Shown: in pieces, positions 5,578 to 13,533 of the stretch
Layout of the letters: each line of letters starts with the position of its first letter
Numbering within the stretch: position 1 is the first letter of the stretch
Assembly (NCBI GenBank): GCA_002361735.1
Contig: DETS01000092.1
Coordinates: 1-18,976, forward strand
Direction: 5' to 3'
Source of the DNA: Lachnospiraceae bacterium UBA3282
GTDB lineage: Bacteria; Bacillota; Clostridia; Lachnospirales; Lachnospiraceae
Length of the DNA: 18,976 bases
Notes under the pieces: generated by a model
Seen by the model: only the letters and a program-made list of their open reading frames with translations
Told to the model about the DNA's origin: nothing
Database searches by the model: none
Program-made: the position numbers and the translations under genes

Positions 5578-7791
5578 ATGGAGTATATTAAGATTTTAGA
5601 AAACGGCATTCACATTGTATTTGGTATCACCGAAAAAAAGCAGTTAAAGCTGTTACATTTTTCCGCAGTTCCCTTCTGCGAGGACGATCTTTGCAGATTC
5701 GGTAAGGAATGCAAGGAGGAGGATCTGGGACGGAAAGAGCAGTTTTTAGAGGAAGCCTTTCAGCTCGTACAGGTCAGTTTTTCGGGATATGACCGCCCTT
5801 ATGAGAAGCATGGGAACAAGCATATTGTGACGGCGCCCGGCTATCTGCTCACTTATGAAGGGATGCGGGATGAGGAGAACGAGACGGGCCGCAGGCTTAC
5901 CATCACCCAGAGGGATGCGCAGACGACGCATGCCCGCGTGGAGACGGTAATGCAGTTTTATCGGGGCACGTCCCTTGTCCGTATGTGGAATACCGTTACC
6001 AATGAAGGCAGCGATGTGCAGTGTCTGGAATATCTCTCGTCCTTTTGCTATACGGGAATCGAAAAGGAAGGCGCGATGTCTTCTGACGAGAAAATGCGTG
6101 TGCGGATTCCTTATAACGGCTGGCAGAAAGAAATGAGCGTGAAGGAATACCGTTTTGGGGATGTGGGGCTTGCCCAGACACAGCCCGGCGTTTATCAGCG
6201 TACTTCTCAGGTTTTAGAAATCACGAACACGGGAAACTGGTCTTCCAAAAAGTATCTTCCGTTGGGCTATGTGGAGAATACGCAGGCGCACACGGCGCTC
6301 TTTTGGCAGATTGAGCACAATGGTTCCTGGCATTATGAGATCGGCGATCAGAACACACATTTTTATGTCTGTGTCAGCGGACCGACCGAGGTGCAGTCCC
6401 ACTGGTTCAAGAATCTGGCTCCCGGGGAAAGCTTTACCTCCGTACCCGTGGCGGTGGGCGTCTGCGAGGACAGCTTTGAGAAGGCAATGGGAGAGTTGAC
6501 GAAATACCGCCGCTTGATCCGTAGAAAAAATAAAGATAACGAAAATCTGCCTGTGATCTTTAACGATTACATGAACTGTCTTTTCGGCGATCCCACCACC
6601 GAAAAGGAACTGCCGTTGATCGAGGCGGCGGCGGAAAGCGGATGTGAATACTTTGTCATCGATGCGGGCTGGTATGCGCCCGGAAGCTGGTGGGACAGCG
6701 TGGGCGAATGGCAGGAGAGCAGGGAGCGCTTCCCGAACGGCATTAAAGAAGTGACGGACCGTATCAGGGAAAGGGGTATGATCCCCGGTGTCTGGCTGGA
6801 ACTCGAGGTCATGGGCATCAATTGTGAAAAAGCGAAGAAAGCGCCCGATGACTGGTTTTTTGTGCGCCACGGGAAACGGGTGTTTGACAGGAGCAGATAC
6901 CAGCTTGATTTCCGCAATCCGGCGGTGATCGATCATGTAAACGAGGTGATCGACCGCGTGGTGAACCAGTACGGTGTGGGATATATTAAGATGGATTATA
7001 ATATTGAACCGGGGATCGGTACGGAACTTGGCGCAGAAAGTGTGGGACAGGGGATGCTCGAACATGAAAAGGCTTATCTTGCCTGGCTGGACAGCGTGTT
7101 TGCGAAGTACCCCGATCTGGTGATTGAAAACTGTTCCAGCGGCGGCCTGCGCATTGACTATGCACTGCTTTCCAGATACAGCATTCAGTCCACCTCCGAT
7201 CAGGAAGATTACCGCAATTACGCGACCATCGCGGCGAATGCCCCCACGGGCGTCACCCCGGAGCAGGGTGCGATTTGGTCCTATCCTATGCGGCAGGGAG
7301 ATAAAGAGGAAGTCGTTTATAATATGATCAACGCTATGTTGGCACGCATCCATCAGTCGGGCCATCTGGCGGAACTTTCTGCAGAGCGTGTTGCTTTGGT
7401 AAAAGAAGGAATCGCCTGTTATAAACAGATACGCAGTGATATTAAAAAAGCGCTTCCGTTCTGGCCTCTTGATCTGACGGATAACGAGGATCTCTGGGCA
7501 TGCGGCGGTTTGCAGCTTGCGGATAAGGCTTATCTGGCGGTGTGGAAACGGCAGATGGAAGGCAAAAATAATGACAGACGTGTCAGGATGGGGACGATCT
7601 GTACAGATACCGAGCTGACGATCCCGCTGGGAAGGCTTTCCTTTGCGGAGGAAGGAATCAAGGTTTCCTGCCTCTATCCGCAAAAGGAGGAGACGGTTTT
7701 TCGGCTGGAAGGAGATGCGCTGACAGTCACGTTTGAGAAGCCTGTGATGGCGAGACTGTTTGTGATGGAAAAAGGGAATGCGCCATGTTAG
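5578..7791 (+). CDS. Alpha-galactosidase, glycoside hydrolase family 36
   Basis: This 737-aa enzyme hydrolyses terminal alpha-1,6-galactose from melibiose, raffinose, stachyose or galactomannans, and is likely cytoplasmic since no signal peptide is present. The layout is that of GH36: an N-terminal beta-sandwich, a central TIM barrel and a C-terminal beta domain. The barrel carries FVIDAGWY and WDSVGEWQ, the nucleophile motif YIKMDYN with Asp473, and NCSSGGLR. The acid/base motif TSDQED carries Asp541 or Asp544, at the usual distance of about 70 residues from the nucleophile. The length matches the family (about 720-750). The ATG at 5578 is chosen over an in-frame TTG at 5560 because GGAAAGG lies between them at the right distance. 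It follows the damaged kinase by 19 bp, suggesting co-transcription, and overlaps the next gene by 7 bp. The gene itself looks intact. Confidence 0.93.
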   Translation: MEYIKILENGIHIVFGITEKKQLKLLHFSAVPFCEDDLCRFGKECKEEDLGRKEQFLEEAFQLVQVSFSGYDRPYEKHGNKHIVTAPGYLLTYEGMRDEENETGRRLTITQRDAQTTHARVETVMQFYRGTSLVRMWNTVTNEGSDVQCLEYLSSFCYTGIEKEGAMSSDEKMRVRIPYNGWQKEMSVKEYRFGDVGLAQTQPGVYQRTSQVLEITNTGNWSSKKYLPLGYVENTQAHTALFWQIEHNGSWHYEIGDQNTHFYVCVSGPTEVQSHWFKNLAPGESFTSVPVAVGVCEDSFEKAMGELTKYRRLIRRKNKDNENLPVIFNDYMNCLFGDPTTEKELPLIEAAAESGCEYFVIDAGWYAPGSWWDSVGEWQESRERFPNGIKEVTDRIRERGMIPGVWLELEVMGINCEKAKKAPDDWFFVRHGKRVFDRSRYQLDFRNPAVIDHVNEVIDRVVNQYGVGYIKMDYNIEPGIGTELGAESVGQGMLEHEKAYLAWLDSVFAKYPDLVIENCSSGGLRIDYALLSRYSIQSTSDQEDYRNYATIAANAPTGVTPEQGAIWSYPMRQGDKEEVVYNMINAMLARIHQSGHLAELSAERVALVKEGIACYKQIRSDIKKALPFWPLDLTDNEDLWACGGLQLADKAYLAVWKRQMEGKNNDRRVRMGTICTDTELTIPLGRLSFAEEGIKVSCLYPQKEETVFRLEGDALTVTFEKPVMARLFVMEKGNAPC

Positions 7792-8273
7792 TACACACGA
7801 TAGCGCCTGTCTATGATGAATATTCCCGGATTTTGATTCTGGGGAGTTTTCCCTCCGTGAAATCGCGGGAGCAGCAGTTTTTCTACGGTCATAAGCAGAA
7901 TCGCTTTTGGAAGGTAATGGCGCAGGTGCTTGACTGTGAGGTGCCGGAGAGCATTGCGCAGAAAAAAGAAATGCTGCTTTCCCATCACATAGCGGTGTGG
8001 GATGTGATTGCAAGCTGTGAGATCACGGGGTCTTCGGATGCCAGCATCCGTGATGTGACGCCGAACGATTTGTCAAAGATTCTGGAGTCTGCGGATATCC
8101 GCGCGATTTATACCAACGGCGGGAAAGCGTATCAGCTTTATCAAAAATACCTCCTGCCGGCAACCGGGAGAGAGGCGTACCTGTTGCCGTCCACCAGCCC
8201 TGCAAATGCGGGGTATTCGCTGGAACGGCTGGTGGAAGCGTGGCGGGTGATCCAAAAAGCGGAAGAAGGATAA
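7785..8273 (+). CDS. DNA-deoxyinosine glycosylase (hypoxanthine-DNA glycosylase, UDG superfamily family 6)
   Basis: A 162-aa base-excision repair enzyme that removes deaminated adenine (hypoxanthine) from DNA. It has the superfamily strand and loop ILILGSFPSVKSR (about 16-28), followed by FFYGHKQNRFW with Asn39, which lies where family-6 enzymes carry their key asparagine. The second motif, near the C terminus, is LPSTSPANAGYS (about 137-148). A conserved IYTNGGKAYQLY segment (about 109-120) is also typical. Its start codon overlaps the last codons of the alpha-galactosidase gene by 7 bp, implying translational coupling even though the functions are unrelated. The length agrees with the family (about 160-170). 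Confidence in the family is high; activity on uracil is not expected from family knowledge. Confidence 0.85.
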   Translation: MLVHTIAPVYDEYSRILILGSFPSVKSREQQFFYGHKQNRFWKVMAQVLDCEVPESIAQKKEMLLSHHIAVWDVIASCEITGSSDASIRDVTPNDLSKILESADIRAIYTNGGKAYQLYQKYLLPATGREAYLLPSTSPANAGYSLERLVEAWRVIQKAEEG

Positions 8274-8276
8274 TCT

Positions 8277-8663
8277 CTATTTGGCTTCTGTTTGACAATG
8301 CTGCGGGCAGGTGATCTCCATCACCTGCTCGATCATTTCGTGCAGCAGGCGGCTTTCCTGTGTGTCTGCGGCGCGGTAATAGACCTCTTTTCCCTCGCGG
8401 CGGCTGACGATCAGACCGCTGTTTTTTAACGGCCGCAGATGGTGGGAGACGGCGGGGCTTGACATATTCATCATGGCGGAAATGTTGAGGACGCATTCCT
8501 CGCAGTGGCATAAAAGCCAGAAGATGCGAATTCTGGTAGTGTCACCGAGCTGTTTGAATACTTCCGCCACCGTCTGAAAGTAGTCGATTTGATCGAGCTG
8601 TTCCTGAAGCAGCGCAGTCTCCGGACCTTCCCCGTGGTGGTGCGGTAATTTCATTTCTTCCAT
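8277..8663 (-). CDS. ArsR/SmtB-family metal-responsive repressor
   Basis: A 128-aa winged-helix repressor that would bind operator DNA without metal and release it when Zn, Cd or Pb is bound. Residues 26-100 form the ArsR fold. The alpha-3 region LLCHCEECVLNIS resembles the metal-binding ELCVCD motif of CadC-type proteins, and the recognition helix is SSPAVSHHLRPLKNSGLI. The N terminus is His-rich (PHHHGE) and the C terminus has CPQHC, both possible extra ligands. AAAGGAA precedes the ATG at 8663. It is divergent from the HMA protein and P-type ATPase genes with overlapping promoters, so it almost certainly represses that operon and itself. The exact metal cannot be fixed, though the ATPase type favours Zn/Cd/Pb. 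Confidence 0.9.
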   Translation of the reverse strand: MEEMKLPHHHGEGPETALLQEQLDQIDYFQTVAEVFKQLGDTTRIRIFWLLCHCEECVLNISAMMNMSSPAVSHHLRPLKNSGLIVSRREGKEVYYRAADTQESRLLHEMIEQVMEITCPQHCQTEAK

Positions 8664-8697
8664 TGCGTGGTTCCTTTCTTATTTTGAAAAAGAAGTA

Positions 8698-8726
8698 TTG
8701 ACCTGTTCCCTTTTTTGTATTATACT
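8698..8726 (+). promoter_or_regulatory. Promoter of the HMA-ATPase operon
   Basis: TTGACC (8698-8703), a 17-bp spacer and TATACT (8721-8726) form a strong sigma-A promoter, with a start near 8733. Confidence 0.8.
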
Positions 8727-8747
8727 ACAGTCATAACAATTAAACAA
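8719..8747 (-). promoter_or_regulatory. Promoter of the arsR-family repressor gene
   Basis: On the minus strand TTGTTT (8747-8742), a 17-bp spacer and TATAAT (8724-8719) form a promoter whose -10 overlaps the -10 of the divergent metal operon. The two promoters therefore compete and can share one operator. Confidence 0.65.
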
Positions 8748-8764
8748 CTACTTAATCGTTAAAT
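8739..8764. promoter_or_regulatory. Putative ArsR-type operator dyad
   Basis: An AT-rich imperfect 26-bp inverted repeat runs from ATTAAACAAC to ATCGTTAAAT. It covers the -35 box of the repressor gene and the start region of the metal operon. Position and composition resemble SmtB/CadC operators, though the symmetry is partial. Confidence 0.45.
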
Positions 8765-8788
8765 CAAAATAACAAGGAGGATATGGAT

Positions 8789-9007
8789 ATGAAGAAGACT
8801 TACAAGATTGAAGTAGACTGCGCTAACTGTGCGAACCTGATGGAGGAAGCAGCTCGTAAGACCGCGGGAGTGGAGAGCGCAACGGTCAATTTTATGACAC
8901 AGAAGATGATCGTGGAGTTTGCGGAAGGGCAGGAACCCGGTGAAGTAATGGATGCCGTTCTGAAGGCGTGCAAGAAGGTGGAGCCGGATTGTGAGATTTT
9001 CCTGTAA
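8789..9007 (+). CDS. Free-standing HMA-domain metal-binding protein
   Basis: A 72-aa single-domain heavy-metal-associated (HMA) protein with the beta-alpha-beta-beta-alpha-beta pattern and a metal-binding loop DCANCANLME (Cys-x2-Cys, about residues 10-19) near its N terminus. Such proteins bind a soft or transition metal and pass it to, or regulate, a P1B-type ATPase. The downstream ATPase lacks its own N-terminal HMA domain, so this protein probably stands in for it. ATG 8789 is chosen over ATG 8783 because AAGGAGG (8774-8780) is 8 nt from the former and only 2 nt from the latter. The loop DCANC differs from the GMTCAAC-type loop typical of copper proteins, in line with a Zn/Cd system. Confidence 0.85.
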   Translation: MKKTYKIEVDCANCANLMEEAARKTAGVESATVNFMTQKMIVEFAEGQEPGEVMDAVLKACKKVEPDCEIFL

Positions 9008-9025
9008 ACAGTGTTTCAGATGAGA

Positions 9026-9071
9026 AGACACCCTTACAATGCGCTTCAGCCATTTAAGGGTGTCTGTTTTA
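9026..9071 (+). terminator. Terminator-like hairpin between HMA and ATPase genes
   Basis: AGACACCCTTA (9026-9036) pairs perfectly with TAAGGGTGTCT (9055-9065), an 11-bp stem with an 18-nt loop, followed by GTTTTATC. It lies inside an apparent operon, so it may cause partial termination or protect the 3' end of the HMA transcript. Either would make the small protein more abundant than the pump. Confidence 0.65.
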
Positions 9072-9106
9072 TCATATGAATAGTTCTTTGGGAAAGGAGA
9101 TTTATC

Positions 9107-11134
9107 ATGCAGGAAGTTGTGATAGGCATACTGCTGGCGGCGGTGATCATCATGGCTGCCATGGTTTTAGATGTGATCGGCAGGAGAAAGAAAGGCTTGA
9201 CGAAAAAACAGAGCGTCATGATGCGCCGCATTTTGGTTGCCGCTTTGATTTTGTTTGTGCTGCAATTTATTTCAGCAGAGAGGTTTGCGCTGCTTGACGA
9301 TTATTTATTCCCGTCTGCGGGAAGATGGCTGCGCTTAGCCTGCTATCTGGCGGATTATCTGATCATTGGCTATGATATTTTGAAAAAAGCGGGGAAGGGT
9401 ATCAAAAACCGCCGCGTATTTGACGAAAGCTTTTTGATGACGGTTGCTACCGTCGGCGCTATGGCGCTTGCCATCTATGAAAACGGCGAGTATCTGGAAG
9501 CAATCGCCGTGATGCTGTTTTACCAGATCGGGGAGTGGTTTCAGGGCTATGCCGTGGGCAAGAGCCGCCGCAATATCAGCGAACTGATGGATATCCGCCC
9601 CGATTACGCAAATGTGGAAGCAGACGGGAAACTGGAGCAGGTCGATCCTGACGAGGTAGAAATCGGCAGCGTGATCGTTGTCCAACCGGGAGAGAAAGTA
9701 CCGATTGACGGCATCGTTGTTGAGGGTGTGTCCAGTCTGAATACCAGCGCGCTGACGGGAGAGAGCCTGCCGCGGGAAGTCGGCGTCGGCGATGAGGTGA
9801 TCAGCGGCTGTATCAGTATGACGAGCGTACTAAAGATACAGACGACAAAAGAGTTCGGAGAATCTACGGTTTCCAAGATTTTGGATCTGGTGGAAAATGC
9901 AAGTTCCCGCAAATCGAAATCGGAGGATTTCATTTCCAAGTTTGCCAAAGTCTATACCCCGGCGGTCTGCTATGCGGCGCTGGCGCTGGCATTTCTGCCG
10001 CCGCTTGTGAGAATGCTTTTTCTGGGGATGGCTGCGGATTGGGGTGTCTGGATCTATCGGGCATTGACCTTCCTGGTAATCAGCTGTCCCTGCGCGCTGG
10101 TGATCAGTATCCCCTTAAGTTTCTTCGCGGGAATCGGCGGCGCGAGCAGGGAGGGCGTGCTGGTTAAAGGTTCCAACTATCTGGAGAGCCTCTCTAAGAC
10201 AAAGTGTGTTGTCTTTGATAAAACAGGTACCATGACGAAGGGCGTTTTTGAGGTCAATGCGATTCATCATTCCAGCATAGACGATGAAAAACTGATCGAG
10301 TATGCGGCGCTGGCGGAGAGTGCATCTTCTCATCCGATCAGCAAGAGTTTGCAGAGGGCGTACGGAAAAGAAATCGACAGAAGCCGGGTATCCAACATTC
10401 AGGAGATCAGCGGAAACGGTGTGACAGCGACCGTAGACGGTATGGAAATCGCTGCCGGGAACGATAAACTGATGAAACATTTGAACATTTCCTACCATGA
10501 CTGCCACCATGTCGGAACCATTATTCATATGGGAATCGATGGTGAATACGCGGGGCACATCGTAATCTCCGATATCATTAAGCCACATGCGAAAGAGGCG
10601 ATCGCGGCATTAAAGAAGGCAGGCGTGGAAAAAACCATCATGTTGACCGGCGATGCGAAAAAAGTAGCGGATCAGGTGGCGGCTGACCTGGCAATCGACG
10701 AAGTTTACAGTGAACTTCTGCCTGCCGATAAAGTGGAGAAAGTGGAGGCGCTCTTGCAGGAGAAATCCGCCAGAGCAAAGCTTGCTTTTGTGGGTGACGG
10801 CATCAACGACGCTCCCGTACTTTCAAGGGCTGATATCGGTATCGCCATGGGTGCCATGGGGTCCGACGCGGCAATTGAGGCGGCAGATATCGTGCTTATG
10901 GATGACGATCCGCTAAAGATTGCGCAGGCGATCAGGATCTCCAGGAAATGTCTGCGCATCGTCTACCAGAATATCGTGTTTGCATTGGCGGTCAAGTTTG
11001 CTTGCCTTGTTTTGGGTGCTGTGGGAATCGCCAATATGTATCTGGCAATTTTTGCGGATGTGGGTGTGATGGTGCTGGCGGTATTAAATGCGATCCGCTG
11101 TCTGTTTACGGATGGAGGAAAGCGGACAAAATAG
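9107..11134 (+). CDS. Zn/Cd/Pb-exporting P1B-type ATPase
   Basis: A 675-aa heavy-metal pump that uses ATP to export Zn2+, Cd2+ or Pb2+ across the membrane. The order of parts is standard: N-terminal membrane helices, actuator domain with SALTGESLPREV, the ion-path motif CPC (Cys327-Pro-Cys329), phosphorylation site DKTGT (Asp371), the P1B hallmark SSHP (His409), GDGINDAP (Asp564 region) and two final helices. The last helices contain AVKFACLVLGA and IFADVGVMVLAV. Their Lys and Asp mark the Zn/Cd/Pb subgroup (ZntA/CadA), and the copper-type YN and MxxSS signatures are absent. There is no N-terminal HMA domain; a separate HMA gene lies just upstream. AAAGGAG precedes the ATG at a good distance. 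Control by the divergent ArsR-type repressor is expected. The gene looks intact. Confidence 0.93.
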   Translation: MQEVVIGILLAAVIIMAAMVLDVIGRRKKGLTKKQSVMMRRILVAALILFVLQFISAERFALLDDYLFPSAGRWLRLACYLADYLIIGYDILKKAGKGIKNRRVFDESFLMTVATVGAMALAIYENGEYLEAIAVMLFYQIGEWFQGYAVGKSRRNISELMDIRPDYANVEADGKLEQVDPDEVEIGSVIVVQPGEKVPIDGIVVEGVSSLNTSALTGESLPREVGVGDEVISGCISMTSVLKIQTTKEFGESTVSKILDLVENASSRKSKSEDFISKFAKVYTPAVCYAALALAFLPPLVRMLFLGMAADWGVWIYRALTFLVISCPCALVISIPLSFFAGIGGASREGVLVKGSNYLESLSKTKCVVFDKTGTMTKGVFEVNAIHHSSIDDEKLIEYAALAESASSHPISKSLQRAYGKEIDRSRVSNIQEISGNGVTATVDGMEIAAGNDKLMKHLNISYHDCHHVGTIIHMGIDGEYAGHIVISDIIKPHAKEAIAALKKAGVEKTIMLTGDAKKVADQVAADLAIDEVYSELLPADKVEKVEALLQEKSARAKLAFVGDGINDAPVLSRADIGIAMGAMGSDAAIEAADIVLMDDDPLKIAQAIRISRKCLRIVYQNIVFALAVKFACLVLGAVGIANMYLAIFADVGVMVLAVLNAIRCLFTDGGKRTK

Positions 11135-11145
11135 GAAGGGATGTG

Positions 11146-11193
11146 ATGAAAACGCTTGCTGCGAAAGTGGCAGGTGTTTTTAAACTTTTTTGA
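11146..11193 (+). CDS. Possible 15-aa ORF after the ATPase gene
   Basis: MKTLAAKVAGVFKLF is preceded by GGAAGG and begins 12 bp after the ATPase stop. The sequence around its end is AAACTTTTTTGA. One base earlier in frame, the reading continues for 41 more codons (FDLWLMQRAPYDIMDF and onward), so it may be the start of a frameshifted small gene. No family is recognised and it may not be a gene. Confidence 0.25.
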   Translation: MKTLAAKVAGVFKLF

Positions 11194-11322
11194 CCTGTGG
11201 TTGATGCAGCGTGCGCCGTATGATATCATGGATTTTACTGTATCGGAAAAAATTGGACAAGGAATGTCGGGACGTAGAAAAATATGTATAGTATACTGGG
11301 GGTACAGCGGATAGGGAGGAGA

Positions 11323-11426
11323 GATTGAAAAATCACACTGATGTGCTGATTTTTCAATCGCGAGTTTGCGCCAAAGCCACAAACTCGGAATCGCAGATGA
11401 GAAATCGCCTTCGCGAATTTCTCATC
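11323..11426 (+). other. Array of three perfect hairpins upstream of the AraC gene
   Basis: There are three consecutive stem-loops. GATTGAAAAATCA (11323-11335) pairs with 11347-11359. CGAGTTTG (11361-11368) pairs with CAAACTCG (11380-11387). GATGAGAAAT plus CGC (11396-11408) pairs with GCG and ATTTCTCATC (11413-11426). Spacers between stems are only 1-9 nt, so about 100 nt is almost fully structured. It could be a structured 5' leader or an intergenic mobile repeat. No T run follows any stem, so it is not a plain terminator. Confidence 0.65.
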
Positions 11427-11466
11427 GCGCGTCATCGCAGTAAACTGCTCTGACATGGAGGATGTT

Positions 11467-12333
11467 ATGGAATGGACGGAAGCAATCAGTGAGGCGATCA
11501 ATTATATTGAGGAGCACATCACGGAGGATATCACCATGTATGATGTGGCGGACCATGTGCATGTTTCACCGTTTTACTTTCACAAGGGCTTCGGTATTTT
11601 ATGCGGCTACACCGTGACGGAGTACATCAGGAACCGCAGGCTGGCGCTTGCCGGGCAGGAGTTACTGATGAGCAATCATACCGTGATGGAACTTGCCATG
11701 AAATACGGCTATGAATCGCCTGACAGCTTTACGAAAGCGTTTACCCGTTTCCATGGGCATTCTCCCTCCAATGTGCGGAAAGATCAGGCAATGATCAGAG
11801 ATTTCGCACCGCTGAAATTGACAATTTCATTGAAAGGCGGGTATACTATGGATTACAGAATTGCGAAGAAAGAAGCGTTTACGGTTTTGGGCGTATCGAG
11901 GAAATTCAGCTATCAGGATGCGAAACAGGATATTCCCCTGTTCTGGGAGGAGCATTGCGCTTCGGAGAACGGGAAGCATGTCTGCGGTATGTACGGCATC
12001 AATATCGATCCGCAGATGGGGAACGATGATTTTACGTATCTGATTGCGGATGTCTATAATCCGGCGGTCGATATCACGGAGGGACTTCAAGTAATCACCA
12101 TTCCTGCCTTTACATGGGCGGTGTTCCCCTGTAAAGGGCCGCTTGCGCAGACATTTCAGGCATTAAATATCAAAGTATTTTCGGAATGGCTGCCGGCACA
12201 GGCGGATTATGAGTTCGCGGCAGGGTACTGCATTGAAATGTACGACGATCCCAGGCAATATCAAAACGGGACGGCTGATGAGAATTATTATGCGGAGATG
12301 TGGATCCCAATCAAGAAGAAAGATGCAAAATAA
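11467..12333 (+). CDS. AraC-family regulator with GyrI-like effector-binding domain
   Basis: A 288-aa regulator. The first 105 residues are an AraC-type double HTH: the first helix pair is in MYDVADHVHVSPFYFHKGF and the second in VMELAMKYGYESPDSFTKAF, ending with the family signature FHGHSPSNVRK. Residues from about 125 onward (MDYRIAKKEAFTVLGVSRKF) form an AraC_E_bind/GyrI-like domain, as in Rob and BmrR-type proteins, that binds small hydrophobic or cationic molecules. DNA-binding domain first and ligand domain second is the usual order for this subgroup. The start at 11467 is preferred over ATG 11455 because GGAGG (11457-11461) overlaps the earlier ATG and is correctly spaced for the later one. 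A three-hairpin array lies directly upstream. Target genes are unknown; a drug or stress response is typical of relatives. Confidence 0.88.
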   Translation: MEWTEAISEAINYIEEHITEDITMYDVADHVHVSPFYFHKGFGILCGYTVTEYIRNRRLALAGQELLMSNHTVMELAMKYGYESPDSFTKAFTRFHGHSPSNVRKDQAMIRDFAPLKLTISLKGGYTMDYRIAKKEAFTVLGVSRKFSYQDAKQDIPLFWEEHCASENGKHVCGMYGINIDPQMGNDDFTYLIADVYNPAVDITEGLQVITIPAFTWAVFPCKGPLAQTFQALNIKVFSEWLPAQADYEFAAGYCIEMYDDPRQYQNGTADENYYAEMWIPIKKKDAK

Positions 12334-12390
12334 AGTTCGGAAATAAAGATGCACGAAATACGAATAGAAGCAGTAAAGGTGAAACAGAAC

Positions 12391-13494
12391 ATGGAGACAT
12401 ATGCACAGCGTTCGATCAGACATTGCATAGAAATGATTGCCCCCTTTGAACTGCCGGAAAAGCAGGAAGAAGGCGGGCAATTGCCGTTTTATGAATTTAT
12501 GCTTTCTCTTTATCAGGAAATGTATCAAAGACCTGAGGAATACTTGGTATTTCCGAAGCCTTATGAAGATTATATGGCAAAATTAAAGGAGCAGGAGACA
12601 CGGGTAAAAAAGGAGAAAGAGCATACAACAAACGCCAGGGAAAGCACGCTGAGAAATACATTCCAGCAGGCGATACAATTTTACGCCCTTTATCTGTACC
12701 GTGTCGGTTTGAAAAGTAAGGGGATTGATGCAAGGTCGGGGGCGATGCTGCTGGCAAAAGAAGATTACGCCGAAGTGCTGGCGCAGATGGATCGCATCCA
12801 TGAATCGCAGTATCATGCCGCGCGGTACGAGGTGTTGGCAAAACGAGGGATGCGAGTATCCGAAAACGGTGATACCGTTCATATCTTTCATGAAAAATGT
12901 CCGCAGATGATGGCAGGCATCGAATATTTTTGCAAAGCGCCCGACAGCAAGTACAAGTGGATGAATTTTCTGCGCCTTGATTTCAAGAATGCTTATGCGC
13001 CGATTCCGACTGTGGACGATATCTGTAAAACGCTGTCTCCTGAAAGCGCCGAAATCGTGAAAAAGCTGGAAGAATGTCTGGCAGACTTGAAAATCAAAAC
13101 AAAGATCAAGCCGCTGCGGGGGATCGTCTCGGATTTTCAGTGGAAGGTCGAATATGCCTGTAAAGGGAAAAACATCTGCGGTTTTTACGCGGATCGGGAT
13201 TACTTTATGCTGTGTATCTATTTCAATCATTTCCAGAATATCACAGCATTTGCAGAAACCTTATATCAGGAGGACGGTGGCATGTTTGCGTGGTTCAAAG
13301 AGCAGTTTTCCGAAAGACTGTGCAAATGCCCCAATAACCGCAGAGTTTATTTTGGGAGCGAACCGCGGCGAATCTGCGGGTTGTCGAATCGGGCGGAGAT
13401 TGTGAATCCGGGAGAAGAAGATGTGGACAAGGCTTTGTATTTGTTGAAAAAACGGCTTGAAGGAATATCGGTTGCAACCGACAGGCGGAAATGA
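12391..13494 (+). CDS. Conserved-looking hypothetical protein
   Basis: I do not recognise this 367-aa protein. It has no signal peptide or membrane helix. The N-terminal half is helical and charged, with KLKEQETRVKKEKEHTTN suggesting a short coiled coil. The C-terminal part (about residues 240-340) is a compact alpha/beta region with WKVEYACKGKNICGFYADRD, YFMLCIYFNHF and CPNNRRVYFGSEPRRICG, and several Cys (C252-type spacing, then CKCPNN) that might bind metal. ATG 12391 is preferred because GGTGA lies about 11 bases upstream; an earlier ATG at 12349 in frame has no good site and would add 14 residues. It follows the AraC gene by 57 bp in the same direction and may be co-transcribed. No function is proposed. 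Confidence 0.7.
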   Translation: METYAQRSIRHCIEMIAPFELPEKQEEGGQLPFYEFMLSLYQEMYQRPEEYLVFPKPYEDYMAKLKEQETRVKKEKEHTTNARESTLRNTFQQAIQFYALYLYRVGLKSKGIDARSGAMLLAKEDYAEVLAQMDRIHESQYHAARYEVLAKRGMRVSENGDTVHIFHEKCPQMMAGIEYFCKAPDSKYKWMNFLRLDFKNAYAPIPTVDDICKTLSPESAEIVKKLEECLADLKIKTKIKPLRGIVSDFQWKVEYACKGKNICGFYADRDYFMLCIYFNHFQNITAFAETLYQEDGGMFAWFKEQFSERLCKCPNNRRVYFGSEPRRICGLSNRAEIVNPGEEDVDKALYLLKKRLEGISVATDRRK

Positions 13495-13533
13495 TATTAT
13501 GAACAGTAGGCTAATATAAGGGGGGAGCTGCTG

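Noticed and set aside
6214..8013. A 599-codon open frame on the minus strand opposite the alpha-galactosidase gene.
   Set aside because: It is antisense to a well-supported GH36 gene and the following glycosylase, its product is His/Arg-rich without recognisable motifs, and it has no ribosome site. It is a codon-bias shadow.
11323..11426. A short CRISPR-like array.
   Set aside because: The three palindromes differ in sequence and there are no equal-length spacers or repeated units.
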